A stretch of DNA of 64,000 bases, from positions 8,628,652 to 8,692,651 of the forward strand of contig NC_063444.1 of NCBI RefSeq assembly GCF_020379485.1. The letters run 5' to 3'. Numbering within the stretch: position 1 is the first letter of the stretch; every line of letters begins with the position of its first letter. The notes beneath the pieces are model-generated. The model was not told the origin of the DNA and ran no database searches. It was given only the letters and a program-made list of their open reading frames with translations. This document shows positions 55,397-64,000 of this stretch, piece by piece. A program made the translations under genes and the position numbers. This stretch comes from Brassica napus. Lineage: Eukaryota; Streptophyta; Magnoliopsida; Brassicales; Brassicaceae.

Positions 55397-57238
55397 CTAA
55401 ACATCTTCTACACGCTCCTCTTGATTTTCTGTGTGTGCCTGCACATCGATCACTTCATGATCATCTTGCAGCTCCACCTGTTTATCAGTGCTACCCTTTT
55501 CTGCTTCTGAACTGGACCCTGAGCTTCTAACCATAGATGTTTCATCGAAGACACCATTCCTGCTTAGAACCATTCGGTTTTCTGATGGAGACCAGACCAT
55601 GTATCCTTTGATTCCATCACTGTAGCCCATAAACACTCTTAAAAATGAATATTCAGCAGATCTACCTGACCACACCTCAGAAGGTATCCTGCACTCGATG
55701 CCTATGTGGGGAACAAGATTTATCAAGTAGCAAGCCGTGTTAACTGCTTCAGCCCAAAACCGCTTCTCCAAACCAGCACTCGAGAGCATGCACATCGCTC
55801 TCTGTAGCATTATCTGGTTTATCCATTTTGTAACACCATCCCGCTGTGGTGTTCCCCTATCTGTAAGATGCTTGGCAGATGTTGCATCCTTACAAAACTG
55901 TTTGAACTCTTCCGAGTAGAGTTCCAAACCAATATCAGAATGAAGCATATCTTGCTTCGACAGATGTTGCATCCCACGCTCACCCATATGTCCAAGCCTC
56001 ATATGCCATAGCTTAGTCATATCTTTCTCTGGGATCTCTGGCGATGCAACATTTACTGAACCGGTAATTGTTGTACCCTTCAGCAAATACAGAGTACCGT
56101 TCATGAAACCTTTCAGAATCACATCAGAACCCCTGTAGACATTCAGAACTCCATCGCCACCCGAATATTTGAACCCTCTGCTGTCCAGAAGACTCACGGA
56201 TATCAAATTCTTCGTCATTGATGGAACATGCCTAACCTTGTTCAATGTGCAGAATCTACCATCATGTGTCCTGAGCTTGATTGAGCCAATCCCAACAATC
56301 ATGCAGGCAAAGTCGTTTGCCATCTTAATCTTGTTGTCAAGTACCTCTGTGTACTCTGAAAACCACTCTCTCCTCGGTGTCATATGGTAGAATGCTCCCG
56401 TATCAAGAACCCACACATCAGAAGAGTATGTGTGTCCGTGCACAACAAAAGCGATGTCGTCGTCAGACTTGGTTTCATCCTCGGCTACTGCAACAGACCC
56501 AAACTGCTGCTCCTTCATCTTGGGACAGTCTGATTTCCAATCTCCCTTCTCTTTGCAATAGTTGCAAATATCAGATGCTTTAAGACCTCTTAGAAACGAC
56601 TTCCTATCTTTCGAAGTCCTTCTGTTCCGATGTCCCTTCACACCACTGACAAACAACCCTGATGTTTGATTGTCGATCCTTGAGCTGGATGCCTTATGGC
56701 GCAATTCCCGACTATGAAGCGCCGACCTAACTTCTTCCAGTTTCACTGTATCTTTGCCAACAATGAACGATTGCAAGAAGTTCTCGAAGGAGTTCGGCAG
56801 AGATACCAACATGATTAGTGCCGCGTCTTCATCCTCCACCTTAACATCGATGTTACACAGCTCCAGTAATATCGAATTCAGCTTGTCAAGATGGTCGCGA
56901 AGCTCAATACCTTCTTGCATACGCAAGGCAAAGAGGCGTTGCTTCAGAAGTAGCTTGTTCGTTAGAGATTTTGTCATGTACAAGCTCTCCAACTTCTGCC
57001 ACAAACTAGCAGCAGTTTTCTCATCCGACACTTCGATGGTGATCTCGTCTGCTAGACACAACAAAATTGTTGAGAACGCCTTCTCTTCTAGAGTCTCCAA
57101 ATCAGCTGCTTCAGATTTCTTCTCTGGCAATGGTCCCCAGATGCCTTGTTGCTTCAACAACGCCTGCATCTTAATCTGCCAAAGACTGAAGCTATTTCTC
57201 CCATCAAACTTGTCGATCTTCGCTTTTATTCCAGACAT
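55397..57238 (-). CDS. Copia-4 Gag-protease-integrase fragment
   Basis: ATG 57238 opens 613 codons. Gag starts SGIKAKIDKFDGRNSFSLW. The zinc knuckle has Cys225, Cys228 and Cys238, but Asp233 stands where His is required (CNYCKEKGDWKSDC). Protease DTGA is at 279-282. The pre-integrase motif WHMRLGH lies at 411-417. At about residue 459-462 the sequence passes from the second Cys region directly to TPQRDGVTKW. The first two integrase catalytic Asp are thus deleted and the Glu region is mutated (TKW for the usual AER). The frame ends with TAG at 55399-55397. The integrase C-terminal region (AYSFLRVFMGYSDGIKGY-like) is retained. Confidence 0.9.
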   Translation of the reverse strand: MSGIKAKIDKFDGRNSFSLWQIKMQALLKQQGIWGPLPEKKSEAADLETLEEKAFSTILLCLADEITIEVSDEKTAASLWQKLESLYMTKSLTNKLLLKQRLFALRMQEGIELRDHLDKLNSILLELCNIDVKVEDEDAALIMLVSLPNSFENFLQSFIVGKDTVKLEEVRSALHSRELRHKASSSRIDNQTSGLFVSGVKGHRNRRTSKDRKSFLRGLKASDICNYCKEKGDWKSDCPKMKEQQFGSVAVAEDETKSDDDIAFVVHGHTYSSDVWVLDTGAFYHMTPRREWFSEYTEVLDNKIKMANDFACMIVGIGSIKLRTHDGRFCTLNKVRHVPSMTKNLISVSLLDSRGFKYSGGDGVLNVYRGSDVILKGFMNGTLYLLKGTTITGSVNVASPEIPEKDMTKLWHMRLGHMGERGMQHLSKQDMLHSDIGLELYSEEFKQFCKDATSAKHLTDRGTPQRDGVTKWINQIMLQRAMCMLSSAGLEKRFWAEAVNTACYLINLVPHIGIECRIPSEVWSGRSAEYSFLRVFMGYSDGIKGYMVWSPSENRMVLSRNGVFDETSMVRSSGSSSEAEKGSTDKQVELQDDHEVIDVQAHTENQEERVEDV

Positions 57239-57277
57239 CTTCTCACTAAATCACAACCTGAAGCTCTGATACCAGTT

Positions 57278-57643
57278 TGTTGTAACAATTGTGAGAAGGA
57301 ACATATGCGGAAACAGATGAATAAAAGCGATGTAACTACGACACAGATATTTAACGTGGTTCACCCCTAGGGCTACATCCACAGGCAAAGAGAGATCTTA
57401 TTATTGGAGACGATATTGAGCTTACAGAGTGCAAGTTTAGGGTTACTTCGAATACAAGATATATATAGTGACATCTCGCATCTAAAACCCTAGACTAAAC
57501 GGACTCATGGGCTTAAGCCCACGATCAGATGTAACATCCATAATAACTTGATGCAACGCTCTTGATGCAACCGAGTCGGTATGATGTACATGATGTAACA
57601 TCTATCGCCTAGATGTAACATCCAGATTCAAGGCATATCAACA
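57278..57643 (-). repeat. 5' LTR of Copia-4
   Basis: The right-hand LTR (5' in element orientation). It ends CATATCAACA on the plus strand, directly followed by the TCTAT duplication and Helitron sequence. Confidence 0.92.
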
Positions 57644-58912
57644 TCTATATTATTAAAAGAGAAGTACCCATTTGAAAATGTTCTTACTTCATTAATTAAA
57701 TTTCCTATTTTTTCGCTTGTCTTTTTCAGTTGCATTTATGAAATATCCTAAAACGAATAAAACTGTCTAATTTATTACTTGTCTTTTAGTTACATTAATG
57801 AAATATGCTTAAATGAATTTAAACTTCATATTTTTTTGTTTGTCTTTTTCAGTTACTTTAATGAAATATCCTTAAATAAATTTGGACATAATGTCACTTA
57901 ATCAACAAAAAAACTCATGAGTTATCCTTACGTGCATAATTTTAATAATGGAGATTTTAAAAAACGTGCATCATTAAAATGTTACCTAAAACATGCATCA
58001 CTAATATATAACATACATCAATAAAACTAGAATTTGACTCACACAATTGTACGGATATTATTTTCAGTTGATTAAATTAAAAAATATTTATTTATTCAAA
58101 AAATATTTAAGAATGGTTATGTTTTTAAAAATTATATGGTATTATTTGCTCATAACTCATTTGTCATTTGCTAAATTGTTAGAAATAAAATTTTAGCATA
58201 ATATAACTCAGTTGTCATATTCTAAATTTATGGTTTTTATTTATATTTTTTATTATTTAATTATAATATTTTCATTTTATATTTGAAAGAGAAATGAATT
58301 TTCTTTCAAACAATATTTTTGTAAATGTATTTTTTTAAAAAATAATCAATTTAAATTGTTATTATCATTGAATATAATTTTTTTTTGACATAATTTGAGT
58401 TTTCGTTTATATCAAAACTTATCATATTTTAGGATAATTTTAATTTAAAATATAATTTTCATATTTTTCAAACAAATTCTAAAAATATTTTTTAAATATT
58501 TTGTTATATTTTTTTAAAAAATATTAAGTTGCATTTCAAATAAAAAGGTAAAGATATTAAAAATATTCTAATTAAAATATGTAAAATTTAATATAGTTTT
58601 AAGGAAATGGTCAAAATAAAAAAAATTACACATAAAAAAAATCATGATTTTTGTTAACTGGGCGGATCATTATTTATATGATATCGCAAACGAAAGAAAA
58701 ATTTATGTTTTTACAATTATCTAATTAAGTATGTATACTCATTTTTTATCTTTTTTTATATGATATCACATATTCGTAAAAAAATAGATAATTTAATATG
58801 CAAAAAAAAATATTTACTTAATGAATATAATATGAATGAATTTTATAAATACATCATTTAATAAAATAAATAATTAAAAACTGAAAATTCATATATGCGC
58901 TGGCGGATCTAG
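57644..58912 (+). mobile_element. Helitron-like element interrupted by the chimeric insertion
   Basis: The start TCTATATTATTAAAAGAG is a classic 5' Helitron terminus and nearly equals that of the element at 12406. Before the retro-insertion, host ...CAGCA was joined to this TCTAT at 52475, giving the canonical A|TC junction. The proposed 3' end GGCGGATCTAG followed by T lies at 58912. A weaker alternative end (GGGCGGATCATTATTTAT) is near 58665. About 65-bp degenerate repeats (CTTTTTCAGTTAC..AATGAAATATCC) occur three times at 57718-57880. Confidence 0.6.
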
Positions 58913-59763
58913 TTAATGATTTATGAGGAAATAAATCATTCGTCTTATACTTTATTCGTCACAAAGTTTGCTTTCTTCCAAATTAGTCATCACTTGTAAG
59001 AAAACAGTACTTTTATTTTCACCCACATTTTTTGTTTGTTAAGTATTTAGCCTTTTAATGCAAGTTTTATACTCCCTTCCCTCTTTATTTGAAAGGTTGT
59101 TTTAGGTTTTCACACACATTAAAATGTAAACATGTACTTTTGTCTATTACTTTTAACAGTGTTTTAATTAATTAATATTTACTTGTTTTTAATAAAGTTG
59201 TATATACTCCTAGAAGATTTCAAGTAATTACTGAAAATGGAGTTGGGAATATAAATTAATTTACTTTATGGAGAACGCCTAAATTTATACAGTAGATGCA
59301 GAGCCTCCAAGTCTCCGCTAGAGATCTTTCTTCTTTTGTTGCCGACATTATATACAAAGACAACTAATTACTTATGGTTGCTTTATTTGATTCTAATGTT
59401 AAGCATAATAGACCGTTTGGTTATTGGTGAACTTATGGTTGCTTTATTTGATACTAATGTAAGTTCATCAGTCTTTCACTCATTCAGTCATTCTTAACAC
59501 TAGTACGAAAAAAGAAAAAAAGGTTCATCAGTCATTGCATTGAATCTCATATGAGAGAGACTAGTAAATGTCTTGACAAAGAAAAATAAGTAAGTAAAAT
59601 GTCTTGACAACAACTCTTCAACTGCAATCACAATTTTCGAGTTTCTTATTTACTGCTAATAAAAACATAATTTCTCCGGTTAGGAAAAATTACAAAAAAT
59701 ACCAGGAACCACCACCGATTGATTATTAAATCATTATTAGGGTTAAAAACATGACATTCAACC
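58913..59763. other. Intergenic downstream of QRT3
   Basis: It contains a lone Stowaway-like end (CTCCCTTCCCTCTTTATTTG after TATA, about 59072) without a partner. A tandem duplication of ACTTATGGTTGCTTTATTTG lies at about 59371 and 59429. No gene is present. Confidence 0.5.
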
Positions 59764-61883
59764 TCACTGGTCCACCGTTACATAAACTTGTGCAGTAACA
59801 GGTGCGTTTGTCTGAACCACCACTTGATTATCCGAGACATTCCTTACCGCGTGAATAGGAAACGCATTACCATCACGCGCTACGAGCGTGTACTGAACGT
59901 GCTTGATTAAATTCGGGAACAATAAAACCTGGTTAAAATCAACGGTCCAAGACGTTCCGTTTCCATCGACCGATGCTTTAGCCACCGTCGATCTCGTTGC
60001 CATTCCATTCACATTGTTCCGGTCAACGACCACCTGGTCAACATTCTCAAACGCCTTATTCGTCTGATCCAATTGCACAATCTGGACTCCATTATCCGAC
60101 CCGGAAAACATATTGTCAACAATGTTAACCCCACGAACCACACCGTTTATAGATTTCAACAAAATAAACGCATCGCCCAAGAAAAACGTTCCAGAAATTT
60201 GTAACTGAACCGGGTCTTCCGCGACGATACCGGTATAATCCAAGTAAGAATTCACAATCCGGTTCTGAGTTAAACCGGGTAACTTCAAATAAATCCCGGT
60301 TCCACCAAAACCGGTTGCCTTGTTATAACAATGCACACCGGACAAAAGGTTTGCTTGTCCTGATATCATCACCCCAACCGCGGCGGAGAATATAACGGTG
60401 TCAGTGATAGCGTTATCGTTACCCACCAAGTTCACGGCGGTGCCGGAGAAGTTCCTCTCTCCTTTGTCTCCACCGGCGGTTATGTGTTGACCGAGAAACG
60501 AGTTTCTAATGTAAGTCTCGTGTCCTTTTTGGACGAGAATCCCGTTCGTGTCTCCAAACCGTGTGATGTAGCAGTTGTCTATGCTTGTTCGGAGAGAGTT
60601 GATGACGGCGATTGCTCCGCCGCGATAGTTGCAATCGATGAGAAGATCTCTGAGAGTTATGTATTCGAAGATGTATTGTAACTTTGACGATTCGTCGTTG
60701 AGTTCGATTAAGTACTTATCGACTGGAAAATCATCTGATGCCCTTAATGTCCCGCCGCTAATCTGACGTGTTACACAAGTCAATACAAGAAAACACTAAT
60801 ATTAATTCATTTCAAATATAACAAAAAAAAAATCTGTCAAAAAAACAACAATACTATTTAAGTTGAGATTTTTTAATTTTCATAATTTCTGACATTGTGA
60901 CCTTTTTATGATTCTCCAACAAGAAAGTTTTCTTTACCCAACAGAAAGAAAACTTTACTGTTGGGAAATCATAAAAATGTCACAATGTCAGAAATTATGA
61001 GAGAAACATGCATAAAAAGAAAAGAATCATTCTATTCTCGTGAAATAAATATATTAATGATCATTTACTCAATTTTCGTTTGGTTCACCAAACGTGTACG
61101 AGCATCTTTAATCAAGTTTAGTTCAAACTAAGATTCTACCGAGAACTTCATGCTTTAAAATATTTATCTAACGTATGGATGCAATGTCACGTCACATAGA
61201 TGGGCCATGATTCATGAAGATATATTTTGATATAAACATGCTTAGTTCATGGATCTATATGCACACGTACGGAGGAAATCTAACTCTTTTTAAAAACTTT
61301 CATCTAATAAGAGATACTTACAAGGAGGTTTCCAGCACCAGCTGAGGGAAACCGGAGAGGTTTGCTGATTAAGTAGCTTCCACCTTGAAGATCGATTCTT
61401 GCTCCTCCAAGATCATTGATACCTTCCATCAAAACTCCATGATTTGGACCATCAAACGCATCTTCCATAGCTTTCAATATCGCATTCGTGCTATCCGCTT
61501 TCCCTGTTGGATCGGCACCATATGATATCACTTGATACACGCGTGGACCGGGTACTGCCTACACCATTCATGCATCACATATCATGTATCATTTCATCTT
61601 ACCAAACCAAAAAACTGTAATGACAAAACCTTTTTGAACAAATAGATAAACTATATGATGACTTATGATAAAGAATGTTGTAATATTTTACCTGAGGAGG
61701 GGTAGGAGGAGGAGATACGAAACCCGGTAGATTTCGACGAACCAAAGATGCCTTAACGGCTTGCAGTTCTGCCATATGCCGTTCATGAAGGGAGTCTTTA
61801 CCAGCGAAGACCACCTTACTCACCATTAGAGTCATGATCGCCACCAAAACCGGCACGGCCACTTGAGTTTTCCTTGTCTCCAT
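59764..61883 (-). CDS. QRT3: QUARTET3-like polygalacturonase (pollen tetrad separation)
   Basis: Three exons on the minus strand (61883-61692, 61558-61322, 60762-59764), GT-AG and all phase 0, give 475 residues. A hydrophobic N-terminal segment (VAVPVLVAIMTLMVSKVVFA, about 8-27) is a signal peptide. The pectin-lyase fold begins with VISYGADPTGKADSTNAIL. Parallel beta-helix repeats follow, including GGAIAVINS, NAITDTVIFS and GVNIVDNMFSG. QRT3 is secreted by the tapetum and degrades pectin of the pollen mother cell wall so that microspores separate. An AT-rich TATATATAAAT (about 61953-61965) lies 70-80 bp before the ATG. The length is close to the Arabidopsis protein. Intron 2 (60763-61321) contains a long hairpin. 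Flanked by the At4g20040-like pseudogene, it fits At4g20050. Confidence 0.93.
60880..60998. repeat. Long hairpin in QRT3 intron 2
   Basis: Two arms of about 55 bp, starting CATAATTTCTGACATTGTGA and its reverse complement at the other end, pair with few mismatches around a loop of about 9 bases. The fold of about 119 nt would exist in RNA from either strand. It may be a tiny MITE or a young miRNA-like locus. Confidence 0.88.
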
Positions 61884-64000
61884 GGTTTCCTCCTATAATA
61901 ATCCAATGAGCCAACAATAAGAGACTGGCTGAAGGTAATGGCGTTGTGAGACATTTATATATATGTATTTTGTTAGCACATGAAAAGAGAAAGGCCTAAC
62001 TAAGGTTACCAATGAAACATTATACAAAACTTTTGTCTTTTCTATAGGGAGTCACACATTTTGCACCCTTTTACATTTTTGATCTCCTTTTCATAATTAC
62101 GAAACGTTCTAGACCTTAATACCTTCTGAACGCTAAATTTTATGATATCGACTTACCGTTAAACCTGCCGTCTTTGATGTATATTTTTAATATTTTATGT
62201 GATTTGATTCTTTTAAATAGAGAGAAGTAAGAGATAGATATGCTAGTTAGTTTGCGGAAAATAGAAGATCATCAAAAAGTGCATAAAGGTACTATAGATT
62301 CATGCTTTACGCGGTTAGATTTTTTAATGTAAAAGGGTAAGCCAAGTCATGTGGTTTTGGTTGGAGAGGTTTGAGTGGTGGATAGGTTTTTGGTAGAGTT
62401 TCTTCCTTTTCTTTGGAGTTTTCTTCTAACTCAAGAAATAAATTATATTCAGTGACTCTGTCCTTTTCTCAGCTTTCTATTATTTGAAAATTATTGTCAA
62501 AGAATGGTATAAAACCAAAAGAAAATCAGATGACTGTTGAGAAAGATATTAAGTTAAATATCATATATATAGATATATGAAAAGTGCGCTTTAAACATAT
62601 TTTTCTCATAACTAATGCTTATTAAGTTAAATATCATATATCCAGATATTTTATGTGTTGGTCATCTGCATTTACACCTTATTCACGACAAAGAAATTTC
62701 TATATGGAAATTATAACGTTGGCACAATAGCAAACAAAACATTATCTCCTCTAATATTATTTTTTACTTTACTAAGAAAATATTGTAACATAAAAGAGAA
62801 TTCAAATCAGTAAACGTTACCTCAATCTAACTGATCTCGATTATGAGTTTCTCTATTGTTCAAATCCCAAATACTGTCTCGGGATTCCGGTGGGATTGTA
62901 TCTGAGACCTGAGGATGTGAAAAAAGAACCGAAAGAAATATTAATAATTTATTTTCTCTTACTACATAAGCAAATATATGTAAGGATATTGCAACTCAGA
63001 TACAGGAACGAAAAAAAAACACTTTTAGTTTCTAGGAAAGGTTAAAAAAAGAGCATTTGTATATAAGAATGTATGTTAGATGCATCTACGAAGACATCAA
63101 ACCCGTATTTATGAATATACATTTAAAAGAAAATAAGGTTTCTCTGTTCAAGACTGAAAGGGCTTCATACAACAAAATTTTAAAACAGAGAAAGATGCAT
63201 CAAAGAACTCCAATGACATTGACATGTACAGGAATTATAGTCACCAGAAATATGAAATTGGTATTTTATTCTCATAGCAAAATTGGAAGTTTAGTCTAGA
63301 GTCATGTTAGGTGGTAAAACAATTAGGTCCCAAAATCTACCTATTTATATGTATCTAAAGGTTAATTAAATAGTTAATTTGCAATCAAAACATAAGAAAA
63401 TGGATGCAAAGTAAGTAGGTTACACATAGTTAATTAATTACAAACCTAAACTCAACGGTGATGACATACTATAACGTTTCCTTCCATATTAATACATTTC
63501 TTTTTAACTTGTTTTTTCAACTAAAGGCTTTCTTTTAACTTGTTACAACTTAAAATTGAACTAGCTAGTATTCTAAAAAACAATATTGAGGCTGTTGTTT
63601 TGTCATAAGCATTTAAAGGTGGAACTCATAATTTAATATGAATTCATAGTGTCTCTAACTAATAATTTTCACCAAATTAGAAAGAACATAGTCACATATT
63701 GGTCGTACCAGGGCAATAATACAATTGGCAAATAATGTAGCCCTGATCAATTCAACAGATTGAGATCTATTTTAGTATTTATTTTTGATCTCAAATCTAA
63801 ATTCTACATATTATGTTTACAGCAAAAACCTCAAGAATCAAACAAAACAAATGCTTAATAATTCAATTGAAAGAAAGATATAATGTTTAATGCGGTGTGA
63901 CAACTTACACGAAATGTTTGCTTCTTCCTCTTCTTTTTTTTCACACACAAAATTTCATTTTGAAAGATTTGTTTTTGTGAACTAGTTCATTTCTTTTTAA
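61884..64000. other. QRT3 upstream region, no further gene
   Basis: AT-rich sequence with the QRT3 promoter near 61950. TTAAGTTAAATATCATATAT is repeated at about 62550 and 62624. The 80-codon frame at 63057 has no recognisable domain. Confidence 0.5.

Larger units (their letters stand above)
53502..57643 (-). mobile_element. Copia-4: defective Ty1/copia element (Tork/Tnt1-like)
   Basis: Two 366-bp LTRs (53502-53867 and 57278-57643) differ at 8 positions by eye. The primer site TGGTATCAGAGC (57274-57263) follows the 5' LTR after AAAC. The purine tract AAGGTGGAGAAT abuts the 3' LTR (about 53868-53880). Gag, protease and RT are recognisable, but most of the integrase and all of RNase H are missing. 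Confidence 0.92.
52475..57648 (-). mobile_element. Chimeric TRIM-Copia insertion with one TCTAT target duplication
   Basis: TCTAT occurs immediately left of the first TRIM LTR (52475-52479) and immediately right of the last Copia-4 LTR (57644-57648). No 5-bp duplication brackets the TRIM array alone or Copia-4 alone: Copia-4 flanks are CAGTT and TCTAT. The outer ends are TGTTGTGACGG and CATATCAACA, so the whole assembly has TG...CA ends. I infer one integration of a joined cDNA. Minus-strand order: Copia LTR, gag-pol, Copia LTR, then TRIM internal-LTR three times. Confidence 0.8.

Noticed and set aside
59068..59290. Second Stowaway-like MITE
   Set aside because: Only one terminus (CTCCCTTCC...) is visible and I found no inverted partner or second TA, so it is at most a fragment.
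63057..63299. 80-codon frame upstream of QRT3
   Set aside because: No domain, AT-rich context, no promoter or splice evidence.

Overview
The window is nuclear DNA of a Brassica-type crucifer. It holds single-copy plant genes with GT-AG introns whose order matches, to my knowledge, Arabidopsis chromosome 4 around At4g19980-At4g20050. From left to right these are: a small unknown protein (9.2-9.6 kb, minus), a GNAT acetyltransferase (15.3-16.7 kb, minus), a FAR1-related factor FRS1 (17.8-20.3 kb, plus), a VQ-motif protein (35.7-36.3 kb, plus), a decayed OSB/PTAC9-like remnant (47.1-47.5 kb), MORF1 (47.9-49.6 kb, minus), an RRM protein (49.9-50.8 kb, plus), a broken pectin-lyase-like gene (50.9-52.1 kb, minus) and QRT3 (59.8-61.9 kb, minus). 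Locus names are inferred from protein features plus order; I could not run a database search.

Summing the intervals given here, about 34 kb (roughly half) is transposable element. Four Copia retroelements are present. Copia-1 (46-6106) and Copia-3 (29070-33750) are old members of one family. Copia-2 (23476-28077) is young, with two 155-bp LTRs differing at 2 sites, a perfect target duplication and a polyprotein broken by one in-frame TGA. Copia-4 (53502-57643, minus) is defective. DNA elements include a PIF/Harbinger-like element with TTA target duplication (21537-23088), two more PIF/Tourist-like MITEs, a Stowaway-like MITE, a hAT-like element with 8-bp target duplication (37036-37774), two neighbouring CACTA elements (38085-42237 and 42699-45567) and two Helitron-like elements. 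A tRNA-derived SINE lies at the apparent transcription start of FRS1.

The most unusual structure is at 52475-58912. Three TRIM LTRs with two complete and one altered 49-bp internal domains are fused head-to-tail to Copia-4. The whole 5.2-kb assembly is bounded by one 5-bp target duplication (TCTAT), so it looks like one integration event of a chimeric TRIM/Copia cDNA. It sits 5 bp inside the 5' end of a Helitron. The TRIM LTR and the Copia-4 3' untranslated minisatellite also share related repeats, which suggests how the two became linked.

The host genes are mainly organelle-directed or developmental: MORF1 and possibly the RRM protein in organelle RNA metabolism, OSB/PTAC9 in organelle DNA, FRS1 and VQ in transcriptional signalling, and QRT3 and its damaged paralogue in pectin degradation during pollen development. 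MORF1 and the RRM gene share a 308-bp divergent promoter with TGGGCY site II motifs. No rRNA, tRNA or CRISPR features were seen.
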